Source of the DNA: Enterobacteriaceae bacterium RIT714
GTDB lineage: Bacteria > Pseudomonadota > Gammaproteobacteria > Enterobacterales > Enterobacteriaceae
Length of the DNA: 64,000 bases
Assembly: GCA_009668015.1 (NCBI GenBank)
Contig: WJYB01000001.1
Span: 930,001 to 994,000 of the forward strand
Direction of reading: 5' to 3'
Below the pieces are notes generated by a model, which ran no database searches, had not been told where the DNA came from, and saw only the letters and a list, made by a program, of their open reading frames with translations. Numbering within the stretch: the first letter of the stretch is position 1; each line of letters opens with the position of its first letter. A program made the position numbers and the translations under genes. Shown piece by piece: positions 9,213 through 20,264 of the stretch.

Positions 9213-9860
9213 TTAGAAGCCGAGGCTGTCCAGCAGATCGTCCACCTGATCCTGGCTGGCTACTACGCCCGCCTTGGTGGTATCGAGCTGCGGGCCATTA
9301 AGCAGGCTTTCATTCTCACGCTTCGGACGCGCCGCTGGTTCCGGCATGTTTTCCAGGAGCACCATCAACAGCTGGCGCTCAATTTCCTGAATCACATCCA
9401 TCATGCGCTTGATAACCTGACCTGTCAGGTCCTGGAAATCCTGCGCCATCATAATGTCCAGCAGCTGAGCATTCGTGAAGCTGGTGTGCCCTGGAACATC
9501 GCCCAGATACTGGCGAGTATCGGTGACCAGCTCACGCGCATCAGAGAGTTCAATCGGATTTTCGAACCACTCATCCCAGCGCTTGCTCAGTGCTTTAGCG
9601 CCTTTTTCCATCTCATCCTGATGCGGCTGAGACGCTTCAACGCTGTTCAGCGCACGCTCTGCGGCCTGTGCAGTCATCTGTACCACGTAGTCCAGACGAT
9701 CGCGGGCATCAGGGATCGCTTCAGCGGCTTCAGCAATGGCCTGATCCAGGCCCAGCTCGCGCAGGCTGTCGCGCAGCATGCGCGTCAGGCTCCCGATCCG
9801 GGCTATGATTTCGCTGGCTGAATGCTCATCCGCGGGTTTTATAGAAGGTTGAATCATCAT
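9213..9860 (-). CDS. cheZ: CheZ, CheY-P phosphatase
   Basis: 215 residues, starting [18 protein letters not shown] and ending with the conserved CheY-binding tail DDLLDSLGF. The central helical hairpin contains [21 protein letters not shown], where the Gln of DFQDLTGQ is the catalytic residue positioned by family comparison. CheZ speeds dephosphorylation of CheY-P and so ends tumbling signals. It is the last gene of the tar-tap-cheR-cheB-cheY-cheZ operon, seven bases after cheY. It is the usual length, one residue longer than the E. coli protein. Confidence 0.98.
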   Translation of the reverse strand: MMIQPSIKPADEHSASEIIARIGSLTRMLRDSLRELGLDQAIAEAAEAIPDARDRLDYVVQMTAQAAERALNSVEASQPHQDEMEKGAKALSKRWDEWFENPIELSDARELVTDTRQYLGDVPGHTSFTNAQLLDIMMAQDFQDLTGQVIKRMMDVIQEIERQLLMVLLENMPEPAARPKRENESLLNGPQLDTTKAGVVASQDQVDDLLDSLGF

Positions 9861-9867
9861 GCCATCC

Positions 9868-10263
<396 letters not shown>

Positions 10264-10273
10264 CTACTCCTCT

Positions 10274-11323
10274 TTAAATACGTATTGCCTGTCCGGCACT
10301 GATTTTTGCCAGCATTTGCTGGCTTACCTGACTAAGATCGACCACTTCGCTCACGCCACCCATATTGATGGCCTCGCGCGGCATGCCGAACACCACACAA
10401 CTTGCTTCATTCTGCGCAATCGTCCAGGCGCCAGCCTGGTGCATCGCAAGCATTCCGGCGGCACCATCGTTGCCCATCCCCGTGAGGATCACCCCAACGG
10501 CGTTGCGCCCCGCATGTTTGGCCACCGAATGAAACAGCACATCCACAGACGGACGGTGCCGGTTAACCGGCGGGCCGTCATGAATTTTGATTTGATAGTT
10601 CGCACCACTGCGCGCCAGTTCCATGTGCTTGTCTCCGGGTGCAATATACGCATGCCCGGGCAGAACACGCTCCCCGTCTTCCGCTTCTTTCACACTGATT
10701 TGACACAGCTTATTCAAACGCTCAGCAAACGAACGGGTAAACCCCGGGGGCATATGCTGGGTAATAAGGATACCGGGGCTTGAGAGCGGCAATGGCTGGA
10801 GTACATGGCGAATTGCCTCTGTTCCCCCGGTTGACGCACCGATCACCAGCAGTTTCTCCGAGCTGAGAAGCGGCCCGGCCTTCAGCGTGACGGGAACACC
10901 TGCAGGTTTATGTGCAGCCAGTTTTGCGCGCGATGCCGTGCGGATCTTCTCCGCGATCATCTCGCTGTACGCCAGCATTCCTTCGCGAATGCCCAACTGG
11001 GGCTTGGTGACAAAATCCACCGCCCCCAGCTCCAGCGCCCGCAGGGTAATCTCTGAACCTTTACCGGTCAGGGACGACACCATCACCACTGGCATAGGAC
11101 GCAGACGCATTAATTTCTCAAGGAAATCAATGCCGTCCATCCTCGGCATCTCGACGTCAAGCGTCAGCACATCGGGGTTATATTTTTTAATTAAATCCCG
11201 CGCGACGAGCGGATCAGGCGCTGTAGCCACCATTTCCATATCGCTATGACTATTGATAATCTCAGTCATGATTTGACGCATCAGCGCTGAATCATCGACA
11301 GACAACACCCTGATCTTACTCAT
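10274..11323 (-). CDS. cheB: CheB, chemoreceptor methylesterase/deamidase
   Basis: 349 residues: a receiver domain (Asp10, Asp11, phosphoacceptor Asp56 in [11 protein letters not shown]), a linker, and the methylesterase domain with catalytic Ser in [10 protein letters not shown], His in TQHMPPGF and Asp in TGMGNDGA. Phosphorylation by CheA relieves inhibition by the receiver domain, and CheB then removes methyl groups from receptor glutamates for adaptation. The start overlaps the cheR stop by four bases. It is full length. Confidence 0.98.
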   Translation of the reverse strand: MSKIRVLSVDDSALMRQIMTEIINSHSDMEMVATAPDPLVARDLIKKYNPDVLTLDVEMPRMDGIDFLEKLMRLRPMPVVMVSSLTGKGSEITLRALELGAVDFVTKPQLGIREGMLAYSEMIAEKIRTASRAKLAAHKPAGVPVTLKAGPLLSSEKLLVIGASTGGTEAIRHVLQPLPLSSPGILITQHMPPGFTRSFAERLNKLCQISVKEAEDGERVLPGHAYIAPGDKHMELARSGANYQIKIHDGPPVNRHRPSVDVLFHSVAKHAGRNAVGVILTGMGNDGAAGMLAMHQAGAWTIAQNEASCVVFGMPREAINMGGVSEVVDLSQVSQQMLAKISAGQAIRI

Positions 11324-12186
11324 GCTTTTTCCTTACTCAGCGCATAAACCGTCTGTCCGCGCAGACTGAATTCGCGGGCGAGGTTGCTGAAGTTCTCCGA
11401 GTGCCCGGCAAACAATAAGCCATCAGGCTTAAGCAATGGGGCGAAACGGCGCAGAATCTCCTGCTGCGTCGTTTTGTCAAAATAAATCATTACGTTACGA
11501 CAAAAAATCGCGTCAAAAGGACCCGGCACGTTGTACTGCTTGTCCAGCAGATTCACTGGGGCAAACTCCACGCAGTTCGCCAGCTCCTGCCGCACACGAA
11601 CCAGCCCTTCGTGCGGGCCGGTACCGCGCATGAAGTAGCGCTGCAGCTGCTGAGGGGACAGCGTTTTTAGCTCATCCTGGCGATAAACGCCGTTTCGCGC
11701 TTTCTCCAGAACCTCCGTATCAATATCGCTGGCATACACTTTCCAGCGTCCGGGAGCCATTCCCAGCGTGTCGGCAAGGGTAATCGCCAGTGAATAAGGC
11801 TCTTCCCCAGTGGATGCCGCCGCGCTCCAGACACGATATTCGCCACTGCGACGACGCGCGTGTTCCGCCAGGACAGGGAAATGGTGACCTTCCCGAAAAA
11901 ACGCCGTCAGGTTAGTCGTCAGCGAGTTGATAAAAGCCTGCCATTCCGCACTGTTTGGATTGGCCTCCAGCATGCCCAGATAACGACCAAAGTCATCAAG
12001 CTCAAGGGTGCGTAAGCGCCGAACCAGGCGGTTGTAAACCATGTCTCGCTTATGATCGGCAAGGACAATCCCGGCTCGCTGGTAAATTAACTGACATATC
12101 CGACGAAAATGCGCGTCGGACAGCGCGAGGCGCTGTGTCATTTGCATCAGTAATGACGTTTGGCCCGGAGGCTGTGGTGTTGTCAT
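11320..12186 (-). CDS. cheR: CheR, chemoreceptor methyltransferase
   Basis: 288 residues. An N-terminal helical domain (about 1-95) is followed by an S-adenosylmethionine-binding domain with [13 protein letters not shown] and [14 protein letters not shown] motifs. It methylates specific Glu residues of Tar and Tap and is recruited to the NWETF tail found here on Tar. It lies 19 bases after tap and overlaps cheB by four bases, which couples the two opposing adaptation enzymes in translation. Confidence 0.98.
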   Translation of the reverse strand: MTTPQPPGQTSLLMQMTQRLALSDAHFRRICQLIYQRAGIVLADHKRDMVYNRLVRRLRTLELDDFGRYLGMLEANPNSAEWQAFINSLTTNLTAFFREGHHFPVLAEHARRRSGEYRVWSAAASTGEEPYSLAITLADTLGMAPGRWKVYASDIDTEVLEKARNGVYRQDELKTLSPQQLQRYFMRGTGPHEGLVRVRQELANCVEFAPVNLLDKQYNVPGPFDAIFCRNVMIYFDKTTQQEILRRFAPLLKPDGLLFAGHSENFSNLAREFSLRGQTVYALSKEKA

Positions 12187-12205
12187 AGCGCCTTCTTAAT
12201 CACTT

Positions 12206-13807
12206 TCAGGATACAACTGGCACGGCCTGTGACCGCCCGACTTCTGCTACTTTTTCGACGTGCTCTTTAACATTAAATACCGCAACCAGACTGGTCAGAT
12301 GGTCTGCCTGGCTGGCGAGCTGGTCGGTAGCGGCCGCCGCTTCTTCAACCAGAGAAGCGTTCTGTTGCGTTACCTGATCCATCTGCGTCACGGCCTGAGC
12401 AACCTGCTCAATTCCGCGACGCTGTTCGTCCGAGGCGGAAGCAATTTCGCCCATAATGTCGTTAACGCGGGTCACCGAAGTGACAATCTCCGTCATGGTA
12501 TGCGCAGCGGTATCGACAAGTTCCGAACCCTGCTGCACGCGGGAGACCGACTCTTCGATCAACCCTTTGATCTCTTTCGCTGCGTTGGCGCTGCGGCTGG
12601 CGAGATTACGCACCTCACCCGCCACCACCGCAAAACCGCGCCCTTGCTCACCGGCGCGCGCGGCTTCGACGGCGGCGTTCAGGGCCAGGATATTGGTCTG
12701 GAAAGCAATTCCGTCAATCACGCTGATAATGTCGCCAATTTTCTGCGAACTGGTGGCAATCTGCTGCATGGTGCTGGCAACATGTGACGCCTGATCGCCG
12801 CCTTTTTTGGCGGTCAGCGCGGCCTGCTTCGCCAGATCCGACGCCTGACGGGCGTTATCGGCGTTCTGACTCACGGTTGCCGTCAGCTCTTCCATGCTGG
12901 CCGCCGTTTGTGCCAGCGATGCTGCCTGCTGCTCCGTGCGGGATGATAAATCGTTGTTCCCCGCCGCGATCTCTGAAATACCGGTATGCATGGCGTAGCT
13001 GCCCTGGCGCACGTCGGTCACCGTTTCACGCAGTGAAGCCTGCATGGCTTTAAGGCTGGCAAAAATCGCTGAAATTTCGTTTTTGCCATATACCGCCACT
13101 GGGCGGGCCAGATTGCCTTTGGCAATGCTTTCAAAATGACTGCTGATAATCGCCAGCGGAAGCACGATCATCTTGCGTGACCACAGCAGCGCCGCACCGG
13201 TTAGCAGAGCCGCCAAAATCACCATGGTGGCAAAAATTACCCCCGACATGTGATAGCTGGTACGGCTGTCGCTCCTCGCGCTTTCCACAAAGCTGTTGAT
13301 ATCCTGCTGCCAGGTGTTAAAGCTCTTATCGAACGCGGCCTGCGAATCCTGCACCGGCGCGGTCAAAAAATCGGAGAGCTGGTTGTTTTCAAGCCAGGTG
13401 GCCTGATGCTCCAGATCGCTGTGCCACTGGCTATATCCCTTTTGCATTTCAGCCTTCAGGGCTTTGCCTTTTTCACTCACCGCTTCCTGCGCGGCAAAAG
13501 CGGTAAACTGGGCATCCGCCTGCTTCAGGCTGTCACGCGCGGTGACCATCAAAGCCTTGATGTCATCGGGCGGATAACTCAACGCCGTCAATGTGCCCGC
13601 CTTATTCAGCGCGGTACTGGCCTGTAACAGCACCGCGCGAGTTTGCGCGAGCGAGGAGCGCTGCTGATTACTCGTCTCAACTTCCTGTAAATTCTGATAT
13701 CCATCGCGAAAAGCCCAGAAAGACAACCCGTTACTGCCAACCTGCAACACACCGCAAAGGATCAGAATCAAAAACAGTGTGGTCGAGATACGAATACGAT
13801 TTAACAT
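12206..13807 (-). CDS. tap: Tap, dipeptide methyl-accepting chemotaxis protein
   Basis: The ATG at 13807 is used because GGGAG lies five bases before it and the resulting [13 protein letters not shown] start and 533-residue length match E. coli Tap. There is a first membrane helix at about 7-30, a periplasmic four-helix sensor domain (about 32-190), a second helix at about 190-215, HAMP, and the signalling hairpin containing the invariant EIASASDEQ and [18 protein letters not shown] segments. It ends APVVS-like (VPVVS) and lacks the NWETF tail, so CheR/CheB act on it less efficiently, as expected for a low-abundance receptor. Tap signals responses to dipeptides through DppA. Confidence 0.95.
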   Translation of the reverse strand: MLNRIRISTTLFLILILCGVLQVGSNGLSFWAFRDGYQNLQEVETSNQQRSSLAQTRAVLLQASTALNKAGTLTALSYPPDDIKALMVTARDSLKQADAQFTAFAAQEAVSEKGKALKAEMQKGYSQWHSDLEHQATWLENNQLSDFLTAPVQDSQAAFDKSFNTWQQDINSFVESARSDSRTSYHMSGVIFATMVILAALLTGAALLWSRKMIVLPLAIISSHFESIAKGNLARPVAVYGKNEISAIFASLKAMQASLRETVTDVRQGSYAMHTGISEIAAGNNDLSSRTEQQAASLAQTAASMEELTATVSQNADNARQASDLAKQAALTAKKGGDQASHVASTMQQIATSSQKIGDIISVIDGIAFQTNILALNAAVEAARAGEQGRGFAVVAGEVRNLASRSANAAKEIKGLIEESVSRVQQGSELVDTAAHTMTEIVTSVTRVNDIMGEIASASDEQRRGIEQVAQAVTQMDQVTQQNASLVEEAAAATDQLASQADHLTSLVAVFNVKEHVEKVAEVGRSQAVPVVS

Positions 13808-13850
13808 CCACGCTCCCATCTTGCGGCAAGCAGCCGCGGTTAAATTTCAA

Positions 13851-15518
13851 TCAAAATGTTTCCCAATTTTCATCTTGTCCGGCTGCCGTCGCGCGGGTAT
13901 GACTCATCCTTGCGGCAGGCGAGGTCCCGGCTGACATTGCGCGGGACGTCGCCGTATTTACAGGCTTAGAGGTAAGTTGAAACGCCGAGACGGCCATCTT
14001 CAGACGGCTCGCCTGGTCTTCCAGTGCAGCCGCCGCAGCAGCGGACTCCTGCACCAGCGCGGCGTTTTGTTGTGTGACGCGATCCATTTCCGAGACCGCC
14101 AGCGCGACCTGGTCGATACCGCGACTCTGCTCATCGGAAGCAGAAGCGATTTCGCCCATAATATCGGTCACGCGCGTGACCGCATTGACGATGTCAGTCA
14201 TGGTTTCGCCCGCGCTTTCAACCAGCACTGAGCCGGTATCCACGCGAGCGACAGAATCTTCAATGAGCGCTTTAATCTCTTTTGCCGCGTTTGCGCTGCG
14301 GCTGGCGAGATTGCGGACTTCACCGGCGACCACCGCAAAACCCCGCCCCTGCTCTCCCGCACGCGCCGCTTCGACGGCGGCATTCAGCGCCAGAATGTTA
14401 GTCTGGAAGGCAATACCGTCGATCACGCTGATAATGTCAGCGATCTTTTTCGAACTGCCGGCGATCTCATGCATCGTTTTCACCACGCCGTCCACCACTT
14501 TGCCGCCACGCTGTGCCGTTTCCGACGCGCTGTCAGCCAGATGCGCCGCCTGACGGGCGTTGTCGGCGTTTTGCTTCACGGTGGCGGTCAGCTCTTCCAT
14601 ACTGGCAGCCGTCTCTTCCAGAGCGGAGGCCTGCTGCTCGGTACGGGACGAGAGGTCGTTGTTACCCATGGCAATTTCGCTGGTCCCGGTATAGATCGCA
14701 TCGGAACCCTGACGCACATTGGCCACCGTCTCCGTCAGCGAACGCTGCATATGATCAACGGTACTGGCCAGTTCGGTGATCTCATTGCGCCCGGAAATCG
14801 TCAGCGTTTTCGTCAAATCGCCGCTGGCAATTTCACGAATATGCGCGATGACCCGACCCAGTGGATTCAGCAGGATATGGCGGATGCCATACCAGACGCC
14901 GATCAGCACAATCACCAGCGCCAGCGCCAGAATCGCCATTTGCCATTTGGCGAAGCGGTAGTCGTTCTGGCTTTCAGTAAAGGCGGCGTGATACTGCTCG
15001 CTGCTGGCTTTGGCGTATTCGCTCAGTGCCGCCCCGAGGGCATTTTGCATTCCCTGTGTCGGCTGGGCGAAATAGGCATCCATGTTGCCACTCTCCAGGA
15101 ACTGGATAAGCTCATTCAGCCCGGCAGCGTAGTTTTTGTATTTTTCATCAATATTCTGACTCGCCTGCTCCATCGCGGGCAGCGGCGTAATCTTTTTGAA
15201 GGCGTCGTAATGTTTCGCGGCGTCGGTGAGCGTGGCTCGCGCATTTTTCAGCAGATCCGTTTTCGCGCTGCTTTGCTGATTGGTCGGATCCATTATCATG
15301 CGGGCAGAAGAACGGCTCAGGTTGATACGCGTCTGCAGCATCAGATCCCAGGTCGATGTCAGCTCACTTTGCTGAACACGTAAATCGTTCGACGCCGCAA
15401 AGCTTGCCTGGTTTTGTTTTAAAGATGAGAAAAACAGCCCACCGGAAATAAGCTGAAGAAGTGCGAAAATGACCAGCACCATCATCAGCATTGTGACAAC
15501 GCGGATACGGTTCAACAT
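13851..15518 (-). CDS. tar: Tar, aspartate chemoreceptor
   Basis: 555 residues, first gene of the tar-to-cheZ operon. The aspartate-binding residues of E. coli Tar are conserved at the same numbers: Arg64, Arg69 and Arg73 ([11 protein letters not shown]) and Thr154 (AQPTQGMQN). Two membrane helices flank the sensor domain, followed by HAMP and a methyl-accepting coiled coil. The C terminus is the high-affinity CheR/CheB docking pentapeptide NWETF. It senses aspartate directly and, in E. coli, maltose through MalE. A near-consensus sigma-28 promoter lies 32 bases upstream, so expression needs FliA. Confidence 0.97.
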   Translation of the reverse strand: MLNRIRVVTMLMMVLVIFALLQLISGGLFFSSLKQNQASFAASNDLRVQQSELTSTWDLMLQTRINLSRSSARMIMDPTNQQSSAKTDLLKNARATLTDAAKHYDAFKKITPLPAMEQASQNIDEKYKNYAAGLNELIQFLESGNMDAYFAQPTQGMQNALGAALSEYAKASSEQYHAAFTESQNDYRFAKWQMAILALALVIVLIGVWYGIRHILLNPLGRVIAHIREIASGDLTKTLTISGRNEITELASTVDHMQRSLTETVANVRQGSDAIYTGTSEIAMGNNDLSSRTEQQASALEETAASMEELTATVKQNADNARQAAHLADSASETAQRGGKVVDGVVKTMHEIAGSSKKIADIISVIDGIAFQTNILALNAAVEAARAGEQGRGFAVVAGEVRNLASRSANAAKEIKALIEDSVARVDTGSVLVESAGETMTDIVNAVTRVTDIMGEIASASDEQSRGIDQVALAVSEMDRVTQQNAALVQESAAAAAALEDQASRLKMAVSAFQLTSKPVNTATSRAMSAGTSPAARMSHTRATAAGQDENWETF

Positions 15519-15549
15519 ACAACACCTTCTCTAAGATTTATTAACGGTG

Positions 15550-15576
15550 TTATCGGCAAAGGTGGCGGGAACTTTA
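15550..15576 (-). promoter_or_regulatory. Sigma-28 (FliA) promoter of tar-tap-cheRBYZ
   Basis: On the minus strand, TAAAGTTC, an 11-base spacer, then GCCGATAA: an almost perfect match to the FliA consensus TAAAGTTT-N11-GCCGATAA. It lies between the second pilus operon and tar and directs transcription into tar. Confidence 0.95.
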
Positions 15577-15602
15577 CATTTGCGAAAGGGAAAAGCGTCA
15601 GC

Positions 15603-16568
15603 TCAGAAGGCAACGTCAACAATCAGGGTATCGTTATAGGTTCCGGCCGGAGGTGTGGTTTGGCTGGTGAGGACTTTGGCGGTGTAGTTGTAGGTCCGCA
15701 GTAGCCCGTCGGTACTGACTTGCGATGAGGCGGCGCTTGCCCAGCGCTCTGTGCCGCTGCCGCCCCAGCGGTTGGTCGTGGCCCCTTTATAGATGTCGTA
15801 GCTCATATAATTGCTGCCGCTCACCATTCTGCGCACGCTATTGAGGGCGTTCGCACCATTGTTAATTCCGATGGTATAGACGCTGCCTTTGGTGCAGGTG
15901 ACCGAAATAGCCTGAGATACGGTCGGAAAATTTTGCACCAACGGCGCGCTATTGAAGTTAACGTTGGGGGTGGTCATCGCGCTGCAATCATTCGTCACAT
16001 TCATGTTCAGCGTGATGCTGGTCGTGGCCGTACCGGTTTGCGGGGTAAGACACAACCCCACCGCCCCAACCGAACAGACGTTGTAGTTGATGCTAAAGGT
16101 CAACACCACCTGATACGGCCCTGCCGTCACGTTTTGTCCGGCAACGGTGCGAAAATAGAGCGGAATGTTGTACTGCTTGGCCCCCAGCAGGTTGAGCAGC
16201 GTGCCGCCGCTCCAGGTATAGGCTTTTGCGATTTGCACTTCGCTGCTGCCCGAGCATCCGCTTAATCCGCACAGTCGCGTGGGGATGACGTCAGCGATCG
16301 TCGCATTGTCGGTACGTTTCATGGTGGCCCGGCTGCTGGCAGACACCGTCGCCGCCGTGTAATTCAATGTCACCGAATCGTTGGTTAACAAATTCAGAAT
16401 CGCATCGCAGCTCACCACCAGGGTCCCGGTGGTTTCAACTTCTCCCGTGCCGCTTAAGGCAAAAGAGGTGACGTTCCCAAAGGAGGCGTTGACCGTGCTA
16501 ATGGTGCACGCCGCCCGGCTGGCACCCGAGAGCATCAGCAGCACCAGTAACAGCCACAGGCGCTTCAT
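15603..16568 (-). CDS. CsuE-like archaic pilus tip adhesin (two spore-coat-U domains)
   Basis: The ATG at 16568 overlaps the usher stop (ATGA) and has GGGAGGGGC just before it, giving 321 residues with a signal peptide (MKRLWLLLVLLMLSGASRA). Residues about 20-175 form an N-terminal domain rich in Thr/Ser with Cys pairs (LCGLSGCSG, NVCSVGAVGLC). Residues about 185-321 form a second spore-coat-protein-U pilin domain ending in NDTLIVDVAF. This matches the two-domain tip adhesin CsuE of Acinetobacter archaic pili. It is the last gene of a five-gene operon and its end lies 26 bases from the tar promoter. Confidence 0.85.
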   Translation of the reverse strand: MKRLWLLLVLLMLSGASRAACTISTVNASFGNVTSFALSGTGEVETTGTLVVSCDAILNLLTNDSVTLNYTAATVSASSRATMKRTDNATIADVIPTRLCGLSGCSGSSEVQIAKAYTWSGGTLLNLLGAKQYNIPLYFRTVAGQNVTAGPYQVVLTFSINYNVCSVGAVGLCLTPQTGTATTSITLNMNVTNDCSAMTTPNVNFNSAPLVQNFPTVSQAISVTCTKGSVYTIGINNGANALNSVRRMVSGSNYMSYDIYKGATTNRWGGSGTERWASAASSQVSTDGLLRTYNYTAKVLTSQTTPPAGTYNDTLIVDVAF

Positions 16569-18949
16569 TGCCCCTCCCGACAAACCAGCGGGCCGAAGGT
16601 TTGCAGCTTGTGTTCAGGATTGGCACCGATAGTCAGCGTGGCATGACAGCGCTTGCCGCCCGGCAGGACCACCTCCAGCGGGTTAACATCACTGAGATTT
16701 TCAAGCCAGGCTATGCCGTCATAACCGACCACCGCGGTGCTTTGAGAACGGCGTCTGACCTGGCTTCCCACCGGGATATCGTGCCCCTGTTGGTCATGAA
16801 GAATGACGCTCGCTACCCGCTCCTGCTCCATCGGGAAATCCACCAGATAACCGCTGTGACGGCGGATCGCCACCCGTCGTTCGGTCTCTTTCAGGCGGGT
16901 ATCGGCAGGTAAGTTCAGGGTATTGATGCTGTAGCTTGCCGGGTAATAGGCCGAAACGCCGCTGACCAGCAGATAGCCATTACGGTTGGTTTTCCCGACG
17001 GGCTGGTTTTCATAATTGACCGGCACATCCGGATGCCCGTCGGTGCTGATCACCACAAAGGCGTCGTTGATTTTGTTGGCGGCAAACAGCTCGTTATCCA
17101 TCAGCACAATAGAACCCATCGCCTCGCTCCACCAGGTCATCATGTTCTGCTCGCCATACCCCCCGCCCTGGACTTCGATATTGTTGTTGCGCCAGCCCAG
17201 CGTTCCCTGCTGATAATTGCGCGACCGGGACTGGTTCGCCCATGCCATATTCCAGCTCAGCCCGCCGTCCGAGGGCATCGAGTGGTTGTAATTCAGGCGC
17301 TGCGTATTGCCAGAGTCCGGCGTGTTCTCGAAGGTCACCGCGGCGCTGTCCCGTTCGCCCAGCGGAATTTGCAGCGACATCGCCATTGTCCAGTCACCGC
17401 GCTGCTGATCGCGACTGGCGGCCAGATAGATGCTGCTATTGCCCCACAGGTTGCGACTCCATGACAGATTCAGTAGCTCGGTCTTTTGGCTGTCAAAACT
17501 TTCCACGCCAATCCATGCCGCCCCTACACTCCCGAACTCCCCAAGGTTAAAGGTCAGCGAATACTGGTCGGTATTACGACTGAGGCTGGCAACCGGCTGA
17601 TCGTGTTCATCGTATACCGTGGGTTGATCGTAAAGCGCCAGGTTGCCATATCCGCGATCGCGCCGCGAGTGCTGAGTGGCAAGGCTGAAAGCGCTGGTAC
17701 TGTACTGATAGCCCCAGTTGACCTGTCCCCCTTCATCGCCTCTTATTCGACTGTGCGTATATGACGAGTTGACCACACCGTAGCGGCCCAGTTTTACCAC
17801 CGTACCGGCTCCCCCCAATGCCAGTTCTTCTGCCGCTTCGCCATGCCCCTCCAGCGTCAGCCAGTCGGTCACGCCATAGCGCCAGGATCCGCTGCCCGCC
17901 GCCGGACCGTAGTCAAAATCGTTGATGCCATAATTGCGACGCAAACTTCCCAGCGTGACGGCCCCGTCGCTCAACCCCTCTTTTAATAAGTCGCTGGTGA
18001 CATAAAACGGCATGGTGGTACTCACCTGCCGACCCAACGCATCGGTGGTGATCAGCACCGCATCGCCTGCGCCGTTGATGTAGGGGAGATTGGTCAGGGT
18101 GAAAGGACCGGGCTGTAGCTGCGTGGATCCGGAACGATAGCCGTTAATAAACAGATCCACCGACGTCGGTACTGCCGCTTCTCCGGAAAACTCTGGCAGC
18201 GGCCAGGTCACCAGATCCGGTCGTAACGAGAAATCGCGGCCGTAACTGATGCCCCCCATACGCACGCTGCTGCTCCAGCTCAACGCATCACTGATCACAT
18301 CCCCGAGAGTCCAGGTCGTGGCATCGTCTTCGTTGGTCATCATCAGGGTGGTGTCATAGCGCACATACCCTTCCTGCTGGCCGTTATTCCCGGCAAAGCT
18401 TTTGCGGGCATAGCCCGTCGAAGAGAGGGAGCCGTTTTCATTGAAATAGCGGAATTCGTGCCAAAGCGACGCCTGCCCGCCAATGTGTTCCGTGTGATTG
18501 GTGTAAAGATCGTAATTGAGCAGCGCGCCCCGACCATACTGGGGCTTGCTGTGCGTGGTCTCTCCGCCGAATGGCGTGACGCGCGCCGACACCCAGTCGC
18601 GCGGTACAGATAGCAGCAGACGCTGAGCCGCGCTGTCATACTCCACGCGGACGTGCGCCAGTTTTGAAAGATTCACCTCACCGCTCGGTACCTGCTCTGG
18701 CGGCAAACCGGCGCGCAGCAGATCGGCACTGGAGATAAAAAAGGTCCCGTCGCGCTGCGTGACGGGGACCACCAGTCCGGTGTCGTAGTGGTTAATCACT
18801 ACCGAGAGCTGAAATACTGCTTCGTTATCTAACGCCTGCGCATCCGGTGGTGGCGGTAAATTATCATCACCGGACTCAGCCCACGCGCTTGTCGCCATAC
18901 AAAGCAGGATTATCATCGCCGGTTTCAGTTGACGGGCGCCGACTGCCAT
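16565..18949 (-). CDS. CsuD-like outer-membrane usher (archaic pilus)
   Basis: 794 residues with a signal peptide at MIILLCMATSAWAES. The start at 18949 overlaps the chaperone gene by 25 bases and has CAGGGA upstream; an internal Met at residue 12 is a possible alternative start. Usher features include the plug/barrel segments (DLFINGYRSGSTQLQPGPFTLTN region, YVTSDLLKEGLSDG) and C-terminal domains with VVGYDGIAWLENL. It belongs to the shorter archaic usher group rather than the PapC-like usher at 5469-8009. It exports spore-coat-U pilins folded by the adjacent chaperone. Confidence 0.9.
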   Translation of the reverse strand: MAVGARQLKPAMIILLCMATSAWAESGDDNLPPPPDAQALDNEAVFQLSVVINHYDTGLVVPVTQRDGTFFISSADLLRAGLPPEQVPSGEVNLSKLAHVRVEYDSAAQRLLLSVPRDWVSARVTPFGGETTHSKPQYGRGALLNYDLYTNHTEHIGGQASLWHEFRYFNENGSLSSTGYARKSFAGNNGQQEGYVRYDTTLMMTNEDDATTWTLGDVISDALSWSSSVRMGGISYGRDFSLRPDLVTWPLPEFSGEAAVPTSVDLFINGYRSGSTQLQPGPFTLTNLPYINGAGDAVLITTDALGRQVSTTMPFYVTSDLLKEGLSDGAVTLGSLRRNYGINDFDYGPAAGSGSWRYGVTDWLTLEGHGEAAEELALGGAGTVVKLGRYGVVNSSYTHSRIRGDEGGQVNWGYQYSTSAFSLATQHSRRDRGYGNLALYDQPTVYDEHDQPVASLSRNTDQYSLTFNLGEFGSVGAAWIGVESFDSQKTELLNLSWSRNLWGNSSIYLAASRDQQRGDWTMAMSLQIPLGERDSAAVTFENTPDSGNTQRLNYNHSMPSDGGLSWNMAWANQSRSRNYQQGTLGWRNNNIEVQGGGYGEQNMMTWWSEAMGSIVLMDNELFAANKINDAFVVISTDGHPDVPVNYENQPVGKTNRNGYLLVSGVSAYYPASYSINTLNLPADTRLKETERRVAIRRHSGYLVDFPMEQERVASVILHDQQGHDIPVGSQVRRRSQSTAVVGYDGIAWLENLSDVNPLEVVLPGGKRCHATLTIGANPEHKLQTFGPLVCREGQ

Positions 18950-19686
18950 CGCGTGTCCCTGGCATTAATTTGCGCACTCATCTGGTTGGGTTGATGCAGC
19001 CCTGCGGGCAGAGGCCAGCTGCGGGTGCTGTCTGGCAGAACGTAACCCAACAGACCATCAGCCACCGTGCGCGTTTGCCCCCCTTGTTGCATCGCCACCT
19101 GGCTTAAGCGAACATGGACATCCCCTTGATTTCGCACCTGTAATGCCGGGCGGCCCGCTTCCTGAATCACCCGCCAGCTTAAATTCTTCGTATCAGCCAG
19201 CGCGTGATGCGCCCCTTCTTTGATGGTCGGAATACCCTGCCCGTAGACAAACAGCGGAATGGAGTAACGCATCTGAATTTTCAGGCCGATCTCAGGCTGG
19301 GATTTATCATTGGGCTGGGGGATCTCATCGACAATAATGCGGTAGGCTTGTTCAACCCCCTTCGGGATCGTGTTTTGTTTGATCAACCGGATCAGCTGTT
19401 TTCCGTCTTTACCGATCGTCACAATCGGCGGGCTGGCAACCACATCCTGCTGCGCGGTATAACGTTCATAGCCGTTTTCCTGCCGCCAGCGCACGATGCG
19501 CACCTGCATGGTTGTCGCGTGATTTCCCTGATTTTGTATCCATAATTCGGTGGCTTTGGTCTCTGCGGAAAGCCACGGATCGATAGGCCACAGTAAGATA
19601 GTTGCCGCGGCATCGGCCCTGCCTGTCGCCACAGCCGATATGGCCCATACCCCCACTACGCCATACCGCAGATAAGATGCTTTCAT
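18925..19686 (-). CDS. CsuC-like periplasmic pilus chaperone
   Basis: 253 residues with a signal peptide ending ADAAA. Two Ig-like domains follow: ILLWPIDPWL begins the first strand and VRIVRWRQENGYERY and KQLIRLIKQ contribute the basic residues that clamp pilin carboxyl termini. The segment EQAYRIIVDEIP is the strand-donor region typical of chaperones. It lies 15 bases after the preceding pilin gene and overlaps the usher. It differs clearly from the PapD-like chaperone of the other pilus operon in this window, so the two systems are separate. Confidence 0.9.
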   Translation of the reverse strand: MKASYLRYGVVGVWAISAVATGRADAAATILLWPIDPWLSAETKATELWIQNQGNHATTMQVRIVRWRQENGYERYTAQQDVVASPPIVTIGKDGKQLIRLIKQNTIPKGVEQAYRIIVDEIPQPNDKSQPEIGLKIQMRYSIPLFVYGQGIPTIKEGAHHALADTKNLSWRVIQEAGRPALQVRNQGDVHVRLSQVAMQQGGQTRTVADGLLGYVLPDSTRSWPLPAGLHQPNQMSAQINARDTRWQSAPVN

Positions 19687-19701
19687 CGACCTTCTCCCTT
19701 T

Positions 19702-20250
19702 TCACCATGACAGGGTCACGGTGAGTTGATCTGAATACGTTCCGGCGGGGCTAAATCCCGTCAAAAGCGCCACACCAAAAAGCGGTAGCGCAATATTATT
19801 GCTATTGGTATAGGTCACCGGCACCGCCTGATTGACCCCTATTTCACTGTTGGCCGCCAGCGAACTGCTGCTGTAGAGCCGATAGCCCACCGTCTCCGTG
19901 CCGCTGGCCCGCTGCATTCGCCGCACCGAGGCGTAATGTTGCCCGCCATCTATGCTCATACTCAGGGCCACGCCTGGCGTACAGGCGATGGATAGCGACC
20001 CGTTCGGGACGAAACTGGTACTGACCTGCCCGGTAGCGACGCCGGACAAGGTGCCAAAATTCAGCGTACCGAGCAGCCCTCCGCTTCCGGCTGTGACTGA
20101 ACAACCCGGCACGATCGTTGCCGACACCTGAAAGGGTTGCGAGGTCACCGCCTGCGTTGACGTCGCATGACACAGAGCGCAAATCAGGGCAAAAAAAATG
20201 CGCAGTTTGCCCTCTGCGATTTGTCGCAGACATCGGATGACAACGATCAT
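19702..20250 (-). CDS. Spore-coat-U domain minor pilin (CsuA/CsuB-like)
   Basis: 182 residues: a signal peptide (core FFALICALCHATSTQA) and one spore-coat-U domain with FQVSATIVPGCSV, LNFGTLSG and the C-terminal SPAGTYSDQLTVTLSW. It is the second subunit in the operon, 14 bases after the first. Acinetobacter csu has three small subunit genes before the chaperone, whereas here there are two, so this one may combine the roles of CsuA and CsuB. The start could be a few residues later because the first residues MIVVIRCLRQIAEG are unusually long for a signal peptide n-region. Confidence 0.85.
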   Translation of the reverse strand: MIVVIRCLRQIAEGKLRIFFALICALCHATSTQAVTSQPFQVSATIVPGCSVTAGSGGLLGTLNFGTLSGVATGQVSTSFVPNGSLSIACTPGVALSMSIDGGQHYASVRRMQRASGTETVGYRLYSSSSLAANSEIGVNQAVPVTYTNSNNIALPLFGVALLTGFSPAGTYSDQLTVTLSW

Positions 20251-20264
20251 ATCCGCCGCTTAGG

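Noticed and set aside
14469-15383. 304-codon plus-strand open frame antisense to tar
   Set aside because: Shadow of the tar reading frame; the translated sequence has no domain character.
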